DNA of 64,000 nucleotides from Isoetes taiwanensis. Taxonomy: Eukaryota > Streptophyta > Lycopodiopsida > Isoetales > Isoetaceae. Shown in pieces: positions 53,973 through 64,000 of the stretch (position 1 is the first letter of the stretch; every line of letters begins with the position of its first letter). The position numbers and the translations under genes are program-made. A model generated the notes under the pieces. The model was not told the origin of the DNA and did no database searches. It saw only the letters and a list, made by a program, of their open reading frames with translations. Where the stretch lies: positions 901,834-965,833 of the forward strand of contig JAJEKV010000053.1 in NCBI GenBank assembly GCA_021234155.1. Reading direction: 5' to 3'.

Positions 53973-56004
53973 GCAAGAATATTGAGATTTTTTTTTTTGA
54001 AGGGCGACAATTTATTATCAAGGAAAATCAAAAGATATATACAAGGGATCTATGACATGGGACTCAAAACCTAGAAGGACGAGAAATAGTCCACTAAGCA
54101 CAACCACCCATACACGAGAATATAATCATACTACCTTGTGCCACCTTGAGTTTTTAATAGCCTCATCACAATCATCATGTTCCCCGTCATCGTGATGATC
54201 ATCAATGGACATCAAATTATCATGCCATCAATAGTACGGGGCATGATAGCCTCCTGAGATGACATAACAGACTTCTTCCTAGTGCCTTCTTTCAATTGAC
54301 CTGCCGCCATGACTCTTTTAGCTGGCGAATATTAGGACCATCAGCTATAACAAGCTCAAGCATGAGGGGCACAAGCAACATCGTGGAGAGTAGTAGGAAC
54401 TATAGCTACAAATCGATGGTGCTAAGGATGACACCACCCGAATTTGTAGAGCATCTTCCATAGCCCGAATGCAAAGCAACGGCAAAGGTTGATCATGAAC
54501 CGCATGAAGAAATAACAATGGGAGCTTGAACACGGGAAGAATGTTAAACAGATGCCCGGGGACCACAAGTACCTCGGCTAAAAGCTAATAAAAGCCTCCT
54601 TATCGAGGAAAACGCGAGGCGAGCTAATTTTCCTGACCATTCAAGTTTAAGATCCAATTTTTATACCAAGGCCCGCTCTTCACAACTATACAACCGGTAA
54701 AGCCGAGTCACAGGGCATAGAAACACAAATTCTTTTTACCATTCATGATGGAATGTGAGATATGAACCCCAAGTCCCGCTGCAATTGCTACTAGAAATTG
54801 ATGAGCCATTAGATCAGGAGGAAGATTAGGTAACGAGAACCCAAGGCATCTTTAATGCACGAACCATATCCGTGTAAAGCCGAGAATAATGGCCGTACAT
54901 TATATATTCCCCACCAAGTGGATCAATCCCTCTTGATACCAAAGAGTCCATTTGATCACTACTTTCAAACATAATAAGAACAAAGTTTTTTGCCAAAGAA
55001 CTTGATGGACGAAAAAGAGGAAGTTGAAGGCGTCAAAAGCCCCCGTAGATAACCAAACACCGAACCGAAAATCTAAATAGCCACCGAAAAAATACCCAAG
55101 AACCGCATGACAGAAGATAAGTTCTCAAAGCCATTTAATATAAGCTCGATGGTCCACCTCAATTACAGGAATACCGTGACGAACGGAACCACACCGGTCG
55201 AAGCGACCGGTAAAATATATCATCCGGAGACAATTCTTGTTGAAGTTGAGCACGCTCGCTTTCAAGGTGTCCAAGATTGCCGACAACTCCTCCTTACTCC
55301 GGCCACCACAATACACGAAGAAGTCGCTACCTTTGCCTTTCTAGATTCATTAGATATATCCTTACAAAGCCAATCACTAAATCTTTGATATGAAACTTTG
55401 CGAACCGAATCGATGACTCATTTGTTCGAGGTCGAGAACTACATTAGGAGTGGAATCGTACTTGTTTGATGCAAATTCCCATTAACCTGCGCCCTTTGAA
55501 GCGCCTTGCAAAGGAGGAAAATCCCTTTCTTCAAGCAAAGACTGGAGAAGCCACCACCGAAGGCAAAGAGCTTTTCGGTGAATTATTTACCTCTTTTTGC
55601 TGTGACAGCTGGGGGATCAATTATCACCAAACCGGTGGTAGGCTCACGCCGTTTTGCTGCGCCTTGATCTTTGGAGCCATATGCGCCTTCCCCATCCCTA
55701 CTATACCCGGCCGAAATCAAACAAACCCAAACCGCCCCCTAACCTGATAGCAAAATCCTAACAAAATTGATATTGATGGAGACCCTCGAGACAAGCTTTT
55801 AATGAACTAAAGATCATCAAAAGCGAAGTCCGGATGCTCAAGTTACAAAGAAAACCGCGGCAGCCCTAAGCGTAGCCGGCACAATACAAAGTTATATAAT
55901 CCTATCATAACTTTTGCCCTAAGCCATGTGGCCTCAAAAGATTCAAAATTGAGCTGCAAATGCTCAACATGCTCTTCGAAAGTGTTTTCAGCAAGAATAT
56001 TGAG
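53973..56004 (-). mobile_element. 2.0-kb poly(A) retroposon without reverse transcriptase
   Basis: A perfect 14-bp duplication, GCAAGAATATTGAG, flanks it (53,973-53,986 and 55,991-56,004). The plus strand starts with a T run (53,988-53,998), so the poly(A) tail lies on the minus strand. Long direct repeats of variable length plus poly(A) are the signature of LINE-type target-primed insertion. Minus-strand frames include HYSRLYTDMVRALKMPWV, LPPDLMAHQFLVAIAAGLG and PLLFLHAVHDQP. The second block resembles the LINE ORF1-associated region of plants (tentative). No RT motif is visible in the 2 kb, so it is non-autonomous. Confidence 0.7.
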
Positions 56005-56619
56005 GATGACAATGAATTAGATCTTTGACTTCTTCTTCAAACATTTTTGACAATATTATTCTTCACGCCAAATTTGATGTATTGAAAATATCTAATAGAA
56101 TGGTTTTATTTTTTCTCAAATTTGATGGTTTTGCTATCTCGATTTCCTAGCCTTCATAATCATTTCTAATTTTAGCTCTTTTTTAAGTATGTTGTTTTAC
56201 AAAAACAAACCATGCACTTAATGTGGTGCCAAAAATGCATGAAAAAATAATCAACCCTTGGAAATTTTCAAGTTCACCCTAAAAATCTCAGATTTTAAGA
56301 GCATGTTTTTTTAAAGGAATATTTGAAATGGAAAGTCTTTGCATCACATCTTTTAATTTTGCCACCTTGTTAGATGCAAGAAATCGAGAATAGCAAAGCA
56401 GGATAATGCAAGAAAGCAAAAGGTTGAGAACCATGAACGACTACCTATCCTCAGAAAAACCCACAATAAAAACAAAAAGAAAAGGAATTTGAAAGCCAAA
56501 TGTGCGATTGAGTAAGCTTGTAATAAGCATACAAGAAATATAGAACAACAAGCAAAAAGCATCTTCGATTATGATCCTTTTCTCCTTATACAAATTAGGG
56601 CTTATGCCTAGAATAGCAA
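56005..56619. other. AT-rich unassigned stretch
   Basis: No gene or repeat recognised. Confidence 0.3.
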
Positions 56620-57402
56620 GTTGTGGCAAGCGGTGTCTTTGCTAGTGAAGTTCTCATTCCTAAAGGGCAGCCAAAACAACCACCTCCCTTCAAGGCCGCC
56701 AAAGACTTTTAGCCAACTAGTGAAGGGCATCAAGGATTTATATAACGACCGGGATGATGTTGAAATGGAAAGCACACCTCCACTCTTAAGAAAAATCAAA
56801 TGGACTCCCTAGTGGCATCTTTGGGAGAAAGTTGTGACATGTTTAGAACCGAACAACCATGTGGGAGGGGAGGGAGTGAGAGACCCGGGTTCTTGCAGAG
56901 TCAAGATGGGAGGGTTCCCCAACGAAAGCACGCCTAAGAATGTTCACTTGGGTCCTAACAAGGGTTCCAAGTGGTTTGTGGGAAGTAAGGCCTCAAAGCA
57001 GAAGTGGTTTGATCTTCCCGAGTGGGATCCCTTTGAGGACATCAAGGAAGGATACTTTGTGCTAGTAAGGCCCGATGATGAGGATTGTCTATGGTTAGGG
57101 GTGGCACTCTCTCGGCTGTAACCACCACTATGCCCCGATGGAGGGAGTTGCGCCCCGGATTCCAAATTCAATATTGGGAGCCCATTGGGAGGCACAAGAA
57201 GGGCAACTTGAAGGAGCAAATAATCATCGGCCGGGAGAAGAAGTGGAGGGCAAATCATGCGATCCAAGGAGGGAATTGGTGGAGTGTGTGGTATGGTCAT
57301 ATCCAAGTTCTCACATTGCAAAGGACAACACACACAAGATCCCAAAGGGAGATGGACAAAGCCATGAGCAACTCCATTATATCATTGTATGAGGGTAGAT
57401 AA
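56620..57402 (+). pseudogene. fragment of an unrecognised W-rich protein
   Basis: A fairly clean coding stretch: FLKGSQNNHLPSRPPKTFSQ, then after a stop GSKWFVGSKASKQKWFDLPE, WDPFEDIKEGYFVLVRPDDE, DCLWLGVALSRL. One frame change near 57,115 leads to PGFQIQYWEPIGRHKKGNLK, EKKWRANHAIQGGNWWSVWY and GHIQVLTLQ. The pattern (FVLVRP-x-D, LWLGVA, QYW-x-P, WW-x-VWY) suggests a small beta-barrel domain of the Tudor or SH3 kind, by inference from tryptophan spacing only. It could be a host gene fragment or transposon-associated. Confidence 0.5.
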
Positions 57403-60333
57403 TATTGAGAAGCTTGAAACTTTCTCAACTAGTGGTTTGTAAAATTTATGAGGAAAACAAGTAACCCAATTCTTTGTCGAAATTTTTTTTATGAGGTATG
57501 AGTCCCATTTTCAGTCCGAGTCCCAAAATGCAAGATTTGTCACTTTAATTAAATACGACTTTTTGCAAGCTATACATATAGAGCCGGCGGATAGGGAAAA
57601 GGGGTGAATTAGATTGCTAGCATGATAAAGCTATATGATTGTATTTAGAAGGTATTGTGAATTTGAATAGTATGTGATGTGGGCTATACGATGACATTAT
57701 TAATCTGGGATTGGGATTACTCAAAGATTTTCACAATTGACGAGAACATTACAATTGCAATGTAGATTTGTTGGATGGTTTTTGTAGTTGTTGGGTGACT
57801 TTGACACGAGTGTTGATGTACAATTGTGGCCTTTCCAACTTAGTTTTGTAATCAACTAAATATGTAAACTCTTCAAAAATGAGCATTGAATTAAGTAGGC
57901 TCAATTTATAAATAACGAAAGTCTATGCCTTGTAAACATATTGTATAAAGAATTGTATATAGTACAAAACTCATATAAACTTCTCCTTTTATGAAATTGT
58001 CGACAAATATGGATCAATAAAAGCTTTAGATAGCCCTCTAGAATAGAAGCTATTGAAAATTTTATTCAAGATTATGCATGTCCGCTATCAGGTGAGATTG
58101 TTTTCTAATTTAGCAAGGCATTTTTCTAGTATATTTATTTTTAAAAAGTGAAAAAATGAGAAGTATGTTGATATGTGTAGTAATAGGAATGTTAGATAAT
58201 GTTTTGGATTGCCTCTAGGGGAGCAAGCCCCTTGTCCATGTGGGTTTATGGCATATTCCAAGTATATGCTAGTATATGCAAGAATATAACAATGACTACT
58301 CCAAACTTGCTATAGGGTGTAAACTAGCCGGGCCGCTGCCCCAGGCATCCACTTGGAAACTGGCTAACCGGTGCTTAAGAGACTGAGTTGCTACTTTCTT
58401 GAAGATCCATTGAAGGCCCGTTGTGAACAAGTCTCAAACCGAATGCTTCTTAGAGTGATCCGTTTTTTCGTGGGTCATGTCTTTTGTATTGTATGCGATC
58501 GAACGTTCTAGGAAACGGCCTAACCAGCCTATTGTCCCGGACTCTCTAATTGGACGAGGAAATTTAGATGCGGGGATGCAGATGAGCTCCCTTTATGCCG
58601 CACTCGGCCTTCAAGAAAGGATATGCTTTCATCTTGAACAGCCACTCAGATGTTCTTAATCCGATTTTGCATATTTTGAGCTTTGTGGATCGAAACACCG
58701 CATATAGCCAATGAGGAAGCTTTTGGATTTGCCATAGCCTAAAGTGATGATATTTGTTTCTTTATATTTTAGATTAGAAACGCTTTTAGTATTATCACGG
58801 AATAGCATATAAGACATATTTTTTCCGGATCATGTATATTATTCATCACCTCTCATTAATTTATTTTTGCTAATCATTGAATATTTCTTACTTCTTTACT
58901 ACAAGTTCTCGTCCCTTTCCTAAAAATTTGAAATTCTACCCATGCCCGATTAAGTTATTTGATTGTTTCAAGTCTAATTAATACGTTGTTGCTCTCATTC
59001 TGTTGTCATAATGCATCATCTCACTTAAAGAATTATGGGTAGAGCCGCCATGCAACCTAATATGGTAATTTCGCCTAATGTCCCCGCTTGATGGCATTCT
59101 TGGTTGTTATATATTTCAAGTTAAGTAATGTCTTTTTTCTTAGCTTTATTATTGGTGACAAACATGGACTTATTATAGAGAGATATCATATATGCAAATC
59201 CTTACTATATTTTAACACTGCTATGAGCTAACGCTTTTTGACTTGGCTTTTGGAGAGCTCAAGCCAAGGACAACAAGGGGCTGATCGAAAATGTTGTAGC
59301 AGGGCTATGAAATCAAGAAAAGTGGTTGTTGAAATCATGGAGCTCATTGATCGAGGTTTGCTTGTTCCATTGCGGTGAAATGGCCTTGTTGATAGCCCAA
59401 TGCCAATTGGATATAATGCAACAATATCCGACCCACATATAATGCGTGGTGCCCGCCTTGAGTCTGCTAAAGAATCATCTTCATTTGGAATGAATGCTCC
59501 TATGTTGGTTCCAGCAAGTTGATATTTTAGAGTCCCAATTATGCTTTAGCTAAAAAAATATAAGAGCCCATCTTTATTATCGAGAAAATGGGAAATGTTA
59601 TTTTCATGTAGCAGTAAAAGACTACTATAAATGTTGTCCGTTGGATTCATGGAAAGCATAGATGCAAATAAGTCGAATCGTAATAAGAGTCACGCTTTAG
59701 AATTTTTGTAGGGAATGGAAAGGATAAATGCAAATAAATGAGTAGATAAAAAGTTTTAGGTGAAATGGGGAGGAAGTGAATCAATGAATGTCATGAAAGA
59801 CATCCGATGTTCCTTTGTCACAAGAACAAGCTACCTAAAAAGCAAAGATTTGCCTCATGGTTGGTGAGCAAGGTCCGTTGTTGTTGGTATAGAGCACATT
59901 CATTCGAGCTGTACGCTTAGTGGAGAACGAAATGTAGCAAGGCATCACATCTTTTTGGAAGTCGGGTTGTTTGTCCTCGCATGTAGGAGGTAACAAATTT
60001 ATAGCATATACGTAATATGGATGAAGAATATATCTATAGAAATTTGTATATGACATTTTTATATTGTGAATATTGTAAAGATGGGCAAAGGGGTGGGCCG
60101 TAACATGCCCCATATGAAGCTATTCATGTGCATGCAAGAGCATAAAAATTCCACATGCCCTAATGGAGCGCTTAAAATCTGGTGGAGGAAATGGTGAGCC
60201 TTGGTAGGTGTTTTTCGGGGATCCGTGGTGGTTGACAAAGGACCTGATGGGAAACTTAACCAATCCATCTAATAAGTTCTCAGAAGATATGTTCCACTCA
60301 CAAGTCGACTCCCCAAAGCCCGCGGGCTATTAA
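57403..60333. other. AT-rich unassigned stretch
   Basis: Nothing named. Two short plus-strand frames look slightly protein-like: 58,477-58,659 (VLYAIERSRKRPNQPIVPDS) and 59,335-59,522 (IMELIDRGLLVPLR, MPIGYNATISDPHIMRGA). Neither has a recognisable motif, and both are too short to call. Confidence 0.3.
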
Positions 60334-60440
60334 TAATAGAATAGAATAGAATAGAATAGAATAGGTTTTTTAGCGTCCACGGAGACCAATTGGCCTATGG
60401 GACCCAAACAAAAAGAGAGCAGCAAGCGTATTACTAACAG
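60334..60440 (-). mobile_element. 3' end of a 5'-truncated LINE, minus strand
   Basis: The minus strand ends ..GGTCTCCGTGGACGCTAA..ACC(TATTC)n, the inverted counterpart of 63,505-63,621. The tail (60,334-60,364) has about six units. Confidence 0.65.
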
Positions 60441-61200
60441 GAAGTTGTGCCATGTATACATAGGCATTTCCACAGCTATTAACGACATGCTAAATTGTGG
60501 TATCATCATGTATATATATAGGCATTTTTGGTGTTGTCATTCTTTAGAGTTCTAGGTTGCTGTATATACCTTCGTAAATGTGGAAGTCCAATTTTTGTTT
60601 ACTGCTGCTTCTGGAATGATAATATGGAATGAGACACCTTCTAGGCATTTTGGTTGTGGTGTAATCGTGACATATTTTACAATTGCATGTAATTTACGAG
60701 ATATTTTATTCCTTTTTTTGATTTATAAGTCCAATATTAGTTTGAAGAGCCAAGATAAGGATAGTTGATCGCTTTTACCAAGCTTAAGTAGCGGTTTTTT
60801 GCAAAACTTGGTTAAGGTTTATGTGCTCACGAGAATTATGTAACCGTGATATATTGCCAAAATTTGCAATGTGCGCTTGAAATATGTGTGTTCTCAGAGA
60901 GTAGATTTGACTAGGCGCCTCTTTATCTCCAATTATTCTAATACAACATCCCAAAGACGTGTTGTAGTCCTATGCTTGCTTAAAAAGACACCAAGGATCA
61001 TCGTGGGTGTCCGAGAGATCATGTTCTTATTAGTCAATGCCCGCTCTTCTTATGCATAACTATCTAGCCTGGATCATGAAGGTCATAATAACGAACATGC
61101 CCAAGATGAGAGAACATAGAAATCTGATGTCGAGAAAAATAGATGCTGATAAACTACTGTGCATGGCAATTCCTTCTGAGGTTCTTTTTTTTTTTTTTTA
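60441..61200. other. unassigned stretch ending in a T run
   Basis: Two short plus frames (60,580-60,768 and 60,871-61,059) have no recognisable motif. A T run of about 16 at 61,184-61,199 may be the poly(A) end of a minus-strand retroposon. Confidence 0.3.
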
Positions 61201-61210
61201 AAGGCCATGG

Positions 61211-63500
61211 ATGAAATGGAGTGTCGTTGTTCGAGCTCAAACGACACCCCGAAGTCATCGATCCCACCCTCCCCGCCTACAGGCCGGGCCCAATAATACC
61301 TTCTTTCTCAAGAACAAGAAGGCCGTGATACCTCACAGAGCATCGCGAACGATGTTTGGTCTCCCCGATGCGGACTCCAAAGACATCTCGAGAAGGGTCT
61401 TGAACAAGCACCGCGACCCGCCAGGGGAACATCACCTTGGAGCAATGGGTACAAAGATTTGCAAATGCCTTTTACGATTCGCCGGACCTGATCCCTCCAT
61501 GAGATAGGCATGGTTCTCGTTATCGAGGGGATGTCATCATGGGCCTACAACGCCTAGCTAATGGGAAGCAGATTTAGATGGCATGCAAAAGCGTAACTTC
61601 AAATGGGCCGGGCCTCCATCGGGTGCCTATCCTCACCAAGATTGTTCAATAAAGCATTGCGAAGGCTTCCCTCCGAATGGACCACTAGTAGAGTTGTGCC
61701 CATATACAAAGTGGGGACCCTCAATGCCCGCCAACTACCGCATTTATTATGGTCGGCTCTCTTTGCAAAATCATATCGGCATCCTTGAATAGCGTGACAA
61801 TATGGGCAGAGGAAACGGATGTGCGAAGCCTTACAGGCGTGTTTCCGGGTCCAAATACTCCACCATTGATTATATTTTCACTCTACGCACATTGATTGAA
61901 GATAAAGAGTGAATCGGCCCGGTAACCTCGCATCGTTGTTTCGTGGATTTTGCAAAAGCTTTCGACCACGCATCGCCACGCGACAAGCTATGGGACAGAT
62001 TATTGCGGCACGGGGACCCCCTTGACTTGCACGCAGTATATAGGCTATACGCAGGCATGCTCAGTCCAGATCACATCGTCGGCCACGCAAGTGAATCGGG
62101 TGAGCATCGGGAGTGCGCCGGGGGTTGCCCCCCTCCCCCACACTCTTTGGCCTATACATTGATCAATTGGAAGATTGGCTCTCTCCGAGCATAGAGGTGC
62201 GGGCACACATCTCATGCATCACACAATCCAAAGAACTCATATATGCCGACGATGTCAACCTCTCGCCTATACCCCAGGACATGCAACGCCACCGGATGCT
62301 TTGACACTTTTGCCAATTCAATCGGGTGCGAAGTTAACTTGGCCAAAACTAGGGTGTCGCTAGTTGCATCATCCCGTCGGCCAAGGCTTCCCTCATTCAC
62401 TTACCAGGGGCAAGAGGTAGAGGTGGTAGAGGACTTACAAGTACTTGGGGATCGAAGTTCTCAACTACCACCCATTGGGATGGCTATCATCGCTGCGTGT
62501 CACGCTGGGTTGAAAACACTATATGCCATGCGCAACAACAGCCACAAGGGAAGAGTTGTATGCCCGGGCCACCACCACACTTGTTTGGGCCTTGGTCGAG
62601 CCGGGTCCTTTTGTATGGGGCGTATGTAGGGTCCCGTATCCCTCAACACCTGAATGACCTCGAAAGCAAAGTGCGTAAAGCCTTCTTGGCACGTGGCCCC
62701 GGGGTGAAGTCCACAGCCTGCACTGATCCTACCCGTGAGACAAGCTTTCTACCCTTCAATGGGCTGCATTGAACGCCATGTCGATTACTTCCAAAAGGTG
62801 GTCGCTATGTATGATACATGCTTGCCCCCACCTTTGCTTTGGCTTACACGACGATGGGTCCCCATTGCCCGAACTCACTGAAAAAACAAGCAAGCTCGCT
62901 GGTTCTCACGCCGGGTGTGCGTGCAAATGATGCCCCGTGTCGACAAAGAAAGATCGCGAGGCACTTAAACCGTAACCTAGATGCTACTTTCCTCTCAAGC
63001 TCCTCGATGTGATGCTCCGACGCATTTTTGCAGCTAGCACACCACGCTGAACAAGTCAACTCCTAGGCTCACAAGAGGCTCACATTAAGTATTTGTACAC
63101 CCAAATGCCCATGAAGAAGCAATTGCATTTATAGCTTCCATTCACATGGGTGCACACACCACCTCCGTGACGGAAACATGTATGCTTGGGCTGGAAGCAC
63201 GAGAGCAAAGGCTTTTCGGGGTGTTGCCACCCGGTAATGCCATTGAGGATGAATGTCATGCCCTCCAGATTCCTTCAAAGATTTTTGCCCATATCCGAGC
63301 CATATGTTCGACACCTAGTGCCCGGCCAGCCGCTGCACCGCTTATTGACTACTTGCCATGTGGGTTTGTTGGGGTCATACCTCTAGGAGGTTATGGATGC
63401 ACCGGGGATGGTATTGAACTGCCTTATACATTTGTACACAGGCCAAAGATGCTTATTATGCTAAGGTTTTTCCTCAAAAACTTCTTCGGGCGGGGTTTTT
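61211..63500 (+). pseudogene. non-LTR (LINE) reverse transcriptase
   Basis: Blocks in order: ALRRLPSEWTTSRVVPIYK, LFAKSYRHP, TIDYIFTLRTLIEDK, CFVDFAKAFDHASPRDKLWD (first catalytic Asp), GCPPPPHTLFGLYIDQLEDW in shifted frames, KELIYADDVNLSP with the catalytic YADD, then SIGCEVNLAKTRVSLVASSR. Downstream are RVLLYGAYVGSRIPQHLNDL, ESKVRKAFLARGPGVKST, and near the end AIEDECHALQ..PSKIFAHIR, an eroded zinc-knuckle block found at the C-terminus of many LINE polyproteins. Frequent frame changes; no endonuclease domain is recognised upstream, so it is probably 5'-truncated. Confidence 0.85.
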
Positions 63501-63504
63501 AATC

Positions 63505-63621
63505 CCGCCAAGAATACGCTTTGTCGCGCTTCTTTTTGTTTGGGTCCCATAGGCCAATTGGTCTCCCCGTGGACGCTAAAAACCTATTCTATTCTATTCT
63601 ATTCTATTCTATTCTATTCTT
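63505..63621 (+). repeat. LINE 3' end with (TATTC)n tail
   Basis: GTTTGGGTCCCATAGGCCAA..CGTGGACGCTAAAAACC followed by about six TATTC units (63,593-63,621). The inverted copy at 60,334 shows the tail belongs to the element. Confidence 0.75.
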
Positions 63622-64000
63622 TATCCATTGAAACTAATGTCTCCTTCGGATCTAAATAGATTCAAAGTTCTTTGTAAAACAACATGCAAATTCTCTCATG
63701 CGTATGCCATTAGCTCTAAATCTTTCAAGCATGTCACTGTGTTTCGATGTTGAAGCAATTGCCAAAGGTCGGATCAATAAGAAAAATTATTGTGGATCTA
63801 TCTATAGAAGGGAGCACCTCGTGATGTCCCCAAAATTATTGTCCGACTTAATTCAAAGTTGCCTGGGAAATTGGTACCTCTTATATTGACTTACTTTATT
63901 CAATGTTTCTGGTTTGCCGAGATCCTTTATGCCGTGTTTTATTATGTTGCACTTGGCTATGATTACCTGGTTAGCAAAATCTTCGGGATAGACCTCGCTT
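63622..64000. other. unassigned end of window
   Basis: AT-rich, no gene recognised. Confidence 0.3.

Noticed and set aside
60334-63621. DNA transposon with about 100-bp terminal inverted repeats enclosing an RT
   Set aside because: The enclosed gene is a LINE RT, one end follows its 3' end directly and both ends carry the same TATTC tail; two LINE 3' ends in opposite orientation explain it more simply.
1-64000. tRNA or rRNA genes
   Set aside because: I looked for cloverleaf B-box words and conserved rRNA blocks; the only tRNA-like words are retroelement primer sites.

Overview
The window looks like nuclear DNA from a land plant or close relative with a large, repeat-filled genome. It has plant-type Ty1/copia and Ty3/gypsy LTR retrotransposons, LINE-type retroelements, initiator-Met-type primer binding sites and long AT-rich gaps. 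Fern, lycophyte, bryophyte or gymnosperm would all fit; the sequence does not settle which. I see no intact single-copy host gene. Almost every coding stretch is recognisable as protein but switches frame repeatedly. Part of that is age, and part may be uncorrected assembly indels.

Layout. 1-3,045: unassigned DNA with a degenerate minisatellite. 3,046-8,820 (minus): remnant of a large LTR element (here G4) with its 5' LTR at 8,820-7,278. It is followed by a histone H3-like gene (6,562-5,276) and a second gene of unknown function, 'gene B' (4,561-3,046). 9,927-35,354 (plus): a Ty3/gypsy element (G1) with 608/605-bp LTRs and a GAATT target duplication, inserted into a copia relic. Two elements are nested in G1: a Ty1/copia element (C1, 14,138-19,689) in its reverse transcriptase, and an inverted sister copy (G2, 20,980-31,291, target duplication GGTCA) in its integrase. 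G2 carries a 0.67-kb element with terminal inverted repeats (28,499-29,165). 37,007-50,086 (plus): a 13-kb chromodomain Ty3/gypsy element (G3, target duplication GACGC). 50,290-53,083 (minus): a decayed Ty1/copia element (C2). 53,987-55,990 (minus): a 2-kb poly(A) retroposon with a 14-bp target duplication and no reverse transcriptase. 56,620-57,402: fragment of an unrecognised W-rich protein gene. 60,334-63,621: a LINE with a (TATTC)n tail on the plus strand and the 3' end of a second copy facing the other way.

Main point. G3 and G4 share a cargo that ordinary LTR retrotransposons do not have. Directly after the 5' LTR comes a gene with a histone H3 fold at its C-terminus, an H3-like tail start (MARTKQTA in G4) and a charged spacer of more than 200 residues between. 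Next comes gene B, which is homologous between the two loci. Each of the four genes has its own upstream module: two or three 65-69-bp nested dyads spaced 200-215 bp apart, then a TATA-like box, then about 103-116 bp to the ATG. The inner stems of the dyads differ in sequence between copies but still pair. I know of no described retrotransposon carrying an H3-type histone with this layout.
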